The notes beneath the pieces are model-generated. The model made no database searches. It saw nothing but the letters and a program-made list of their open reading frames with translations, and was not told where the DNA came from. From an uncultured Eubacteriales bacterium (GTDB lineage: Bacteria > Bacillota > Clostridia > Oscillospirales > Oscillospiraceae), in NCBI GenBank assembly GCA_900551355.1, contig URVR01000079.1, positions 1 through 7,571 of the forward strand: a DNA stretch of 7,571 nt, read 5' to 3'. The translations under genes and the position numbers were made by a program. Positions 1 to 4,793 of the stretch are shown here, in pieces (the first letter of the stretch is position 1; each line of letters begins with the position of its first letter).

Positions 1-40
1 CTCTACGTCTCGTGGGCTCGGAGATGTGTATAAGAGACAG
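1..40 (+). other. Illumina Nextera (Tn5) read-2 adapter, sequencing artefact
   Basis: Bases 7-40 match the Nextera transposase read-2 adapter: GTCTCGTGGGCTCGG at 7-21, followed by the 19-base Tn5 mosaic end AGATGTGTATAAGAGACAG at 22-40. The six bases before it, CTCTAC, fit the 3' end of an i7 index; from memory they match index N712 (TCCTCTAC). This is library DNA, so genomic sequence begins at about base 41. Any reading frame that starts inside it (for example an ATG at 26) is spurious. The mosaic end alone could in principle be a natural Tn5/IS50 end, but the attached sequencing handle rules that out. Confidence 0.97.
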
Positions 41-89
41 TTTCCAGACAGACCGGCACCTCCATACGGGCCGCCCCCTCCCCGACCGC

Positions 90-128
90 AAAAAGCAGGT
101 CTGTGCCATGGTATGCACAGACCTGCTT
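90..128 (-). terminator. Intrinsic terminator of the nnrD-alr-mazF run
   Basis: A perfect 14-bp inverted repeat, AAGCAGGTCTGTGC at 93-106 against GCACAGACCTGCTT at 115-128, encloses an 8-nt loop. Read on the minus strand, the stem is followed directly by five T residues (A run at 90-94). It begins 22 bases beyond the mazF stop codon. There is no comparable T-run on the plus-strand side, so it works leftward only. It marks the 3' end of the minus-strand transcription unit. Confidence 0.88.
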
Positions 129-150
129 CTGATATGCGTTTTCCCGTCGG

Positions 151-516
151 TCACACCAGATGGCTGCCGGTCAGGCCGAAGCTGACGGCGATGGCCGCGT
201 CCACCTGCTCCATGACGGCGCCGTCCACGCGGCCCATCCGCTCCCGCAGGCGGCGCTTATCCAGTGTGCGGATCTGCTCCAGCAGGATCACGGAATCCTT
301 GGGCAGACCGCTGCCCTGTGCCGCCAGCGCGATATGGGTCGGCAGCTTGGCCTTGCCAAGCTGCGAGGTGATGGCCGCCGCGATGACCGTGGGGCTGTGG
401 CGGTTGCCGGTGTCATTCTGCACGATGAGCACCGGGCGCACACCGCCCTGCTCGCTGCCCACCACAGGGCTGAGATCGGCGTAGTATATGTCGCCGCGTC
501 TGACAATCGTATCCAC
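151..516 (-). CDS. mazF: MazF/NdoA-type endoribonuclease toxin
   Basis: Closely resembles Bacillus subtilis NdoA (EndoA/MazF), an mRNA interferase that cuts single-stranded RNA at UACAU. The CcdB/MazF fold signature is complete: RRGDIYYADLSPVVGSEQGG at residues 6-25, RPVLIVQND at 27-35, and KDSVILLEQIRTLDK near residues 74-88 of about 121. The catalytic pair of NdoA (Arg25 and Thr48) corresponds to Arg27 and Thr50 here, so the toxin should be active. The start chosen is GTG at 516-514, which gives the family's usual length and has GGAG ten bases upstream. An in-frame ATG at 576 would add 20 residues (MEVTWGHRSL...), but it lacks a good Shine-Dalgarno site and the extension has no counterpart that I recall in NdoA. 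It is the last gene of the alr run and is followed by a strong terminator. The expected cognate antitoxin gene (ndoAI/mazE) is absent from the gap before it. Confidence 0.93.
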   Translation of the reverse strand: MDTIVRRGDIYYADLSPVVGSEQGGVRPVLIVQNDTGNRHSPTVIAAAITSQLGKAKLPTHIALAAQGSGLPKDSVILLEQIRTLDKRRLRERMGRVDGAVMEQVDAAIAVSFGLTGSHLV

Positions 517-676
517 AAAGTTCACACTCCGCCGCAAGAAGTACCGGAGGGATCTATGTCCCCAGGTCACTTCCATTGTCCCACGCAGCCGCGGAATTTA
601 TACCCTTTGCGCGTCAGTAAATTCCGGATGTGTTCCGCCCGTTGTATCCTATGCGGCCGCGGGGCGGAGCGTACCG
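517..676 (-). promoter_or_regulatory. alr-mazF gap: inverted repeat and possible mazF promoter
   Basis: This 160-nt gap contains no credible gene. It holds a perfect 9-bp inverted repeat, CGGAATTTA/TAAATTCCG, at 592-600 and 618-626 with a 17-nt spacer. On the minus strand a TATAAA that could serve as a -10 lies across the left arm, but no good -35 is found at 16-18 nt. The repeat has no T-tract, so it is not an intrinsic terminator. It could be an operator, an mRNA stem that separates mazF from alr, or chance. Closer to mazF, the hexamer GGGACA (minus strand) occurs twice, 20 nt apart (577-582 and 557-562), in a stretch that resembles a decayed dispersed repeat. Confidence 0.3.
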
Positions 677-1846
677 TCAGAATCGCAGCAGCAGCTCCTT
701 TTCCACCTCCTGCCCGTTCTGCAGGTACACACGGGGCACCCGCTTGCTGACGGCGCAGGTCAGCACATACGAAATGGTGCCGGCCAGACGGGCCAGCTCC
801 TCCACCGGGTGGACATGTCCGAAGATCTCCAGCTCGTCCCCCACCTGCACCTCCGGCAGGTCGGTGAGGTCGATCATGCACATGTCCATGCAGATGCGGC
901 CCCGCTGGGGGGCGTCGCCGCTGCCGGCGGCAAAGCGGCACTTGCCGCTGAGGCAGCGGAAAAAGCCGTCGGCGTAGCCGTAGGGCACCACGCCCATCCG
1001 GGTGGTGCGGGGCGTGGTGTACAGCCGCCCGTAGCTGACGTCCGTCCCCGGCTCATAGGTCTTGATGGTGCTGACGGTGGTCTTGAGGCTCATCACCGGC
1101 CGCAGACCCAGCTCCGCAGCCAGCTGGCCGCAGCCGTACAGCAGGATGCCGGGGCGCACCATATCCAGATATGTCTCCGGATAGGACGCCACGGCGCCGG
1201 AGTTGGCGCAGTGCCGGATGGCGAACCGCTGGCCCCACTTCCGCTCCACCTCCTCCACCACGCGGCGGAACAGGTCGAACTGGGCGCGGGTATAGGCCTC
1301 GCTGTCCCCGTCCGGCTCGTCGGACACGGCGAAGTGGGTGAAGATGCCCTCCGCCCGCAGGCCCGGCAGGCCGCAGGCATCGCAGATGTCCGCCGTGCCG
1401 GTGGCGAAGTGGTCGCCGGCCACCAGATAGCCCAGCCGGGACATGCCGGTGTCCACCTTGATGTGCACCGTCAGCTCTCCGCCGCAGCGCACCGCCTCCT
1501 CGCTGTACTCCAGCGCCTTGGCCTGGCAGGACACCGCCTGCGTGATGTGCAGGTCGATGAGGTTCTTCACCTGCTCCCGGGGCGTATGGCCCAGGATCAG
1601 GATGGGCATGGTGATGCCCCCGGCCCGCAGCTCCATGGCCTCGTCCAGGCTGGACACGGCCAGATAATCCGCCCCCAGTGCCTGCAGGGCGCGGGAGACC
1701 TGTACGGCGCCGTGACCGTAGCCGTCGGCCTTCACCACGCCCAGGAATTTTACGTCCGCGCCCACGCGCTGCCGCAGCGCATGGTAGTTGTAGGCCAGCG
1801 CGTCCAGATCGATCTCGGCCCATGTTCTCCTCAGTGTAGATTCCAT
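677..1846 (-). CDS. alr: Alanine racemase
   Basis: PLP-dependent racemase that interconverts L- and D-alanine in the cytoplasm, supplying D-Ala for peptidoglycan; in spore formers it can also affect germination. The product is 389 aa, the normal family length. The N-terminal TIM barrel carries the PLP lysine Lys39 in VVKADGYGHG (37-46), HIKVDTGMSRLG (128-139), HCANSGA (212-218) and RPGILLYG (231-238, with the Arg that contacts the PLP nitrogen). The C-terminal beta domain has the second catalytic base Tyr272 in SYGRLY (271-276) and the substrate-site ICMD (318-321). All key residues of Geobacillus Alr (Lys39, Arg136, Arg219, Tyr265) have equivalents. The ATG at 1846 has GGAGGG seven bases upstream. 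That site overlaps the final codons of the preceding lipoprotein gene, whose stop lies 3 nt before the alr ATG, which suggests translational coupling. Confidence 0.98.
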   Translation of the reverse strand: MESTLRRTWAEIDLDALAYNYHALRQRVGADVKFLGVVKADGYGHGAVQVSRALQALGADYLAVSSLDEAMELRAGGITMPILILGHTPREQVKNLIDLHITQAVSCQAKALEYSEEAVRCGGELTVHIKVDTGMSRLGYLVAGDHFATGTADICDACGLPGLRAEGIFTHFAVSDEPDGDSEAYTRAQFDLFRRVVEEVERKWGQRFAIRHCANSGAVASYPETYLDMVRPGILLYGCGQLAAELGLRPVMSLKTTVSTIKTYEPGTDVSYGRLYTTPRTTRMGVVPYGYADGFFRCLSGKCRFAAGSGDAPQRGRICMDMCMIDLTDLPEVQVGDELEIFGHVHPVEELARLAGTISYVLTCAVSKRVPRVYLQNGQEVEKELLLRF

Positions 1847-1849
1847 CTT

Positions 1850-2422
1850 TTATCCCTCCGATGTGGTGCAGGTGAAGGCCAGCAGCTTCGCTGTCAGCAC
1901 CACCTGTTCATTCTGTGAAAACTCCGCGTACCGCGGAAAAAGCCCCTCCGCGTCCAGCCAGACGGCGCACAGCACCTTGTCCCCGCCGGGGGCGGTGGTG
2001 TCCAGCGTCAGCCGCAGGCAGGGGCTGTCCTCCAGCGTCTCGCCGCCCTGCTCCAGCACATAGCCCTCCGCCAGCGCCCGCAGCAGGTACGGCAGGCAGT
2101 TGGCCGGACAGATGTCCAGCGACGCCCCTGCCGGTAATTGCAGCCCGTCGCAGGAGAGCGTCATGTCCTCCCCTGACACGATGGCGGTAAGGCCCGCCAG
2201 CTCGCCGGGCGCGGTGACGGTGGTGACGGAGTCCCCCGCCGCGTCATAGCGGCACTGCAGCGTGAACGTCCGGCTGTCCGACGGCGTATGGCTGGTGACC
2301 TCCGCCTCCATCTGGGCCGTTTTCACCGTGCGGTACTGCTCCTGCACGGCGTTTCCCGTCTCCGCGCCGCCGCAGCCGCACAGCAGCAGGAAAAGCAGCA
2401 GCGGTCCTATGATCCTCTTCAC
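1850..2422 (-). CDS. GerS/YdcC-like lipoprotein with LolA-like fold
   Basis: A predicted exported lipoprotein of 190 aa. From the GTG start, the N-terminus is a basic MKR segment followed by a short hydrophobic stretch (IIGPLLLFLLL) and lipobox LCGC, with Cys17 as the lipidation site. The mature part is beta-rich with a pattern (YRTVKTAQMEAEV, then VTAPGELAGLTAIVSGEDMTL) that I associate with LolA-like proteins such as B. subtilis YdcC and Clostridioides difficile GerS. Position supports this: in C. difficile gerS is co-transcribed with alr2, and in B. subtilis ydcC precedes alr. GerS partners the CwlD amidase in making spore-cortex muramic-delta-lactam; whether this protein does so is inference. 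The start is GTG at 2422, not the ATG at 2428, because the GGAGG lies seven bases from the GTG but only one base from the ATG. It has little sequence conservation beyond the fold, so the specific role is uncertain. Confidence 0.75.
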   Translation of the reverse strand: MKRIIGPLLLFLLLCGCGGAETGNAVQEQYRTVKTAQMEAEVTSHTPSDSRTFTLQCRYDAAGDSVTTVTAPGELAGLTAIVSGEDMTLSCDGLQLPAGASLDICPANCLPYLLRALAEGYVLEQGGETLEDSPCLRLTLDTTAPGGDKVLCAVWLDAEGLFPRYAEFSQNEQVVLTAKLLAFTCTTSEG

Positions 2423-2429
2423 GGTCATC

Positions 2430-2434
2430 CCTCC
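2430..2434 (-). promoter_or_regulatory. Shine-Dalgarno site that fixes the lipoprotein start
   Basis: On the minus strand the order is AAAAGGAGG, G, ATG, ACC, GTG. The GGAGG core is one base from the in-frame ATG (2428-2426), too close for initiation, but seven bases from the GTG at 2422-2420, the optimal distance. The gene therefore most likely starts at the GTG and the protein is two residues shorter than an ATG-based prediction. Confidence 0.7.
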
Positions 2435-2453
2435 TTTTCAGGAAGGCTCTCCG

Positions 2454-3308
2454 CTATTCCACCTCTTTCAGCGCACAGGGCAGCTTCTCTAACAGATCGG
2501 TGGGGGTCATGCCCCGCCGTCCCTTCTCCGCCGCGGCCAGATCGCCGGCCCGCCCGTGGAGCCACACGGCGCAGCAGCAGGCGGAAAACGGCTCCATGCC
2601 CTGCGCCAGCAGGCTGGCGGTCATGCCGGTGAGGATGTCGCCGCTGCCGCCCTTTGCCATGCCGTCATTGCCGGTGGTGTTCACCGCCAGACGTCCGTCC
2701 GGCGCGGCGACCACCGTGCGGTGACCCTTCAGCACCAGATAGACGCCCCGCCGGGCGGCATAGGCCGCCGCCCCGCTCTCCCGGCCCCGGCTCACATCGC
2801 CGCCGATGCGGAAGAACTCCCCCTCGTGGGGTGTCAGCACCGTCACAAGGCCGCGGCGGAGGGACAACTCATCTATATGCTGCTCCAGCGCGTTTATGCC
2901 ATCGGCGTCCAGTACCAGCGGCCTGTCCAGCGTCAGCAGGCGGCGCACCAGCGCGTCGCTCTCCGTGCTCCGCCCCATGCCGCAGCCTATGGCCGCGGCG
3001 TCACACCCGGCGGCGCGGCGCCGGATGTCCTCCTCCGCCGCCAGACACAGCTTCCCGTCCAGGGACGGCAGCGGGTGGGGCATGGCCTCGTCGGACTTCA
3101 CCGCCGCCACCTGCCAGATGTCGGCGGGCACGCCCAGGAACACCAGTCCGCAGCCGCTGCGGACGGCGGCACGGGAGCAGAACACCGGCGCGCCGGTATA
3201 GCCCACGCTGCCGCCCAGCACATAGACCTTTCCGAAATCCCCCTTGTGGCCCTCCGGGTCCCGGCGGGGCAGGGCGGCGCGCACATAGGCATCGTCCAGC
3301 GTCAGCAT
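2454..3308 (-). CDS. nnrD: ADP/ATP-dependent (S)-NAD(P)H-hydrate dehydratase
   Basis: Repairs damaged nicotinamide cofactor by dehydrating S-NADHX/NADPHX back to NADH/NADPH at the expense of ADP (bacterial type) or ATP. The product is 284 aa, a stand-alone ribokinase-like YjeF-C/CARKD domain. Visible motifs are KGDFGKVYVLGGS (22-34), the AIGCGMG glycine loop (106-112), VLDADGINAL (132-141), LTPHEGEF (158-165), LKGHRTVV (193-200) and the nucleotide/catalytic signature GMAKGGSGD (216-224), with Asp224 as the presumed catalytic base. The NnrE epimerase domain that is fused upstream in many bacteria is absent here, as in B. subtilis YxkO. The ATG at 3308 has GGAAGGAG nine bases upstream. It is the promoter-proximal gene of the minus-strand run and ends 31 nt before the lipoprotein start. 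In relatives it often sits beside acpS and alr; acpS is not in this window. Confidence 0.95.
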   Translation of the reverse strand: MLTLDDAYVRAALPRRDPEGHKGDFGKVYVLGGSVGYTGAPVFCSRAAVRSGCGLVFLGVPADIWQVAAVKSDEAMPHPLPSLDGKLCLAAEEDIRRRAAGCDAAAIGCGMGRSTESDALVRRLLTLDRPLVLDADGINALEQHIDELSLRRGLVTVLTPHEGEFFRIGGDVSRGRESGAAAYAARRGVYLVLKGHRTVVAAPDGRLAVNTTGNDGMAKGGSGDILTGMTASLLAQGMEPFSACCCAVWLHGRAGDLAAAEKGRRGMTPTDLLEKLPCALKEVE

Positions 3309-3349
3309 CTGCGGTCACTCCTTCCTGTATCATCGGCGGATTTTTGTTC

Positions 3350-3368
3350 AGTATATCACATTTGTCAA
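3350..3368 (-). promoter_or_regulatory. Probable promoter for nnrD-lipoprotein-alr
   Basis: On the minus strand an extended -10 (TGA followed by TATACT, occupying plus-strand 3350-3358) lies about 42 bases upstream of the nnrD ATG. A consensus TTGACA is present at 3363-3368, but it is only 7 nt from this -10 and cannot be its -35. Pairing TTGACA with a hexamer 17 nt downstream gives AAAAAT, a poor -10. The extended -10 reading is preferred. The position, in an A/T-rich gap between divergent units, fits a promoter. Confidence 0.5.
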
Positions 3369-3411
3369 TCGCCATTTCTGCTATTTTTGTTGCGTGATGT
3401 GAAAAAAGTGC

Positions 3412-3440
3412 TTGCATGTTCCGGCTTCGTGTGGTATAAA
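3412..3440 (+). promoter_or_regulatory. SigA-type promoter for the T-box/pheST operon
   Basis: TTGCAT (-35, 3412-3417) and TATAAA (-10, 3435-3440) are separated by exactly 17 nt. The predicted transcript would start near 3446-3448, about 15 nt ahead of the first conserved T-box bases. About 57 bases separate its -35 from the -10 of the opposing nnrD promoter. Confidence 0.8.
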
Positions 3441-3460
3441 TGGGTGCATCAAGGAAAAAA

Positions 3461-3695
3461 GTGATGAACGGGAAGATCTGCGGCTCACGCATCTCCAAGA
3501 GAGGGCCGGCCACCGGCTGCAAGCCGGCCTGAGACGCATCGCAGTGTTCGCCCGGGAGCTGCCGCGAGGAAATGCGCGGACGGGTCATCCTCCGTTAACG
3601 GGAAACGAGTGCGCGGGTCTTGCCCGCGAAGCTGGGTGGTACCACGGAAGCGTCGCCTTTCGTCCCATGTCATGTGGGATGAAAGGTGTTTTTTT
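3461..3695 (+). ncRNA. T-box riboswitch, Phe (UUC specifier), upstream of pheST
   Basis: A leader that senses uncharged tRNA-Phe and permits read-through into pheST when charging falls. Stem I starts at the GATGA kink-turn-like bases at 3463-3467. The basal pairing CGGG (3469-3472) with CCCG (3551-3554) and the upper pairing CTGCG (3478-3482) with CGCAG (3540-3544) enclose a specifier loop whose 3' side reads TGTTCG (3545-3550), with TTC at 3547-3549 as the Phe specifier. The distal stem is GGCCGGC/GCCGGCC (about 3504-3528). A stem III hairpin, CGCGGG/CCCGCG, lies at 3612-3628. The conserved T-box GGGTGGTACCACGG is at 3634-3647; its bulge TGGT (3637-3640) complements ACCA, matching the A73 discriminator of tRNA-Phe. 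A terminator follows. All parts are consistent with the downstream gene. Confidence 0.95.
3654..3695 (+). terminator. T-box regulatory terminator
   Basis: Stem arms at 3654-3668 and 3674-3688 (CCTTTCGTCCCAT against ATGTGGGATGAAAGG, including G-U pairs) close a 5-nt loop and are followed by seven T residues at 3689-3695. The CCC at 3664-3666 can pair instead with GGG of the T-box at 3634-3636, the usual antiterminator alternative when uncharged tRNA-Phe is bound; this switch is inferred from the family. Confidence 0.92.
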
Positions 3696-3737
3696 ATCCC
3701 CAAAAGCGAAACTCTCAAAAGGAGGCATCACATTATA

Positions 3738-4775
3738 ATGAAAGAGAAACTGGAAAAGCTGCTCACTGAGGGCAAAGCCAAGATCGAGGCCGTCGGCAGT
3801 GAGCCGGAGCTGCAGGAGGTCAAGGCGCTGCTGCTGGGCAAGCAGGGCAGCCTGACGGAGCTGCTGAAAGAGCTGCCCAAGCTGGACGTGTCCCTGCGTC
3901 CGGAGATGGGCAAGGCGGTGAACCAGGCCAAGGCCCAGCTCACCCAGCTGCTGGACGAGCGCCGCAATGAGCTGAAAATGAAGGCGTCCGAGGTGGACCC
4001 CGACTTCGACATCTCCGTGCCGGGCACGCTGCCCCTCAGCGGCGGCCTGCACCCCATCACCCAGATGTGCTACGACCTGAACGACGCCTTCCGCTCCATG
4101 GGCTTCGAGATCTATGAGGAGGACGACATCACCAGCGAGCTGTACGGCTTTGACAACCTGAACTTTCCTCCCAACCATCCCGCCCGCGAGAGCATGGACA
4201 CCTACTGGCTGGAGGGCCATGACAAGGGCGAGTGCTGGGACAAGCTGTGCCTGCGTCCCCACCTGACCGGCGGCTCCGTCCGCTATATGCAGACCCACAA
4301 GCCCCCCTACCGCTTTGTGTACCCCGGCAAGGTGTACCGCAACGAGACGACGGACGCCCGCCACGAGCGCGCCTTCTTCCAGTATGAGGCGCTGATCGTG
4401 GACAAGGACTTCACCTTCGCCTCCGGCAAGGTGATGATCAAGAGCATCCTGAGCAAGGTGTTCGGCCGGGACGTTCCGGTGCGGATGCGCGCCGGCTTCT
4501 TCCCCTTCGTGGAGCCGGGCTTTGAGATCGACATGGGCTGTCTGGTCTGCGGCGGCAAGGGGTGCAGCGTGTGCAAGCACGTGGGCTGGATCGAGGTCAT
4601 GCCCGGCGGCACGCCCCATCCCAACGTTCTGAAGGCCGCGGGCCTTGACCCCGACGAGTACACCGGCTTCTATGTCAACATCGGTCTGGACCGTCTGGTC
4701 ATGATGCGCTACGGCGTGGACGATGTCCGCCTGTTCCACAGCGCCGATCTGCGGTTCCTTGAGCAATTCCATTGA
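3738..4775 (+). CDS. pheS: Phenylalanine--tRNA ligase alpha subunit (variant type)
   Basis: Catalytic subunit of the (alpha-beta)2 enzyme that charges tRNA-Phe. At 345 aa it has the usual length: an N-terminal coiled-coil tRNA-binding arm (about 1-85), then the class II catalytic core. Motif 2 is FVYPGKVYRNETTDARHE (193-210), Phe-binding residues Gln215 and Glu217 sit in FFQYEAL, FFPFVEP is at 254-260, four cysteines (268, 271, 276, 279) occur in the GCLVCGGKGCSVC segment, and motif 3 is IGLDRLVMMRYGVDDVRLF (315-333). Departures from the common bacterial type: LRTHTSPVQ is LRPHLTGGS (172-180), and the GFAFGMG pocket strand is GFYVNIG (310-316), putting Tyr312 where E. coli has Ala294. The start is ATG at 3738; GGAGG lies 12 nt upstream (3721-3725), rather far. 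An upstream in-frame ATG at 3609 lies inside the T-box and is rejected. Expression is T-box controlled; pheT follows after 18 nt. Confidence 0.97.
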   Translation: MKEKLEKLLTEGKAKIEAVGSEPELQEVKALLLGKQGSLTELLKELPKLDVSLRPEMGKAVNQAKAQLTQLLDERRNELKMKASEVDPDFDISVPGTLPLSGGLHPITQMCYDLNDAFRSMGFEIYEEDDITSELYGFDNLNFPPNHPARESMDTYWLEGHDKGECWDKLCLRPHLTGGSVRYMQTHKPPYRFVYPGKVYRNETTDARHERAFFQYEALIVDKDFTFASGKVMIKSILSKVFGRDVPVRMRAGFFPFVEPGFEIDMGCLVCGGKGCSVCKHVGWIEVMPGGTPHPNVLKAAGLDPDEYTGFYVNIGLDRLVMMRYGVDDVRLFHSADLRFLEQFH

Positions 4776-4793
4776 TGAGGGAGGGCTGCTGAA

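Noticed and set aside
22..40. Possible natural Tn5/IS50-type transposon end
   Set aside because: The mosaic end is joined to the Illumina read-2 handle, so it is library DNA and not a mobile element.
26..484. Plus-strand frame starting in the first 40 bases
   Set aside because: Its start codon lies in adapter sequence and it overlaps the terminator and mazF in antisense.
653..660. GCGGCCGC palindrome in the alr-mazF gap
   Set aside because: A single 8-bp palindrome in GC-rich DNA; no associated structure suggests function.
488..1918. 476-codon plus-strand frame across alr
   Set aside because: Antisense shadow of alr; rich in Ala, His, Gly and Gln with no motif, and alr is unambiguous.
2556..3464. 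302-codon plus-strand frame across nnrD and into the T-box promoter
   Set aside because: Antisense shadow of nnrD that runs through promoter sequence; no motif.
3609..3737. N-terminal extension of PheS from an upstream in-frame ATG
   Set aside because: It would translate through the T-box and terminator; the Shine-Dalgarno and the family's length and N-terminus support the ATG at 3738.
3585..4772. 395-codon minus-strand frame opposite pheS and the T-box
   Set aside because: Shadow of pheS with compositional bias; it extends through a structured RNA leader.
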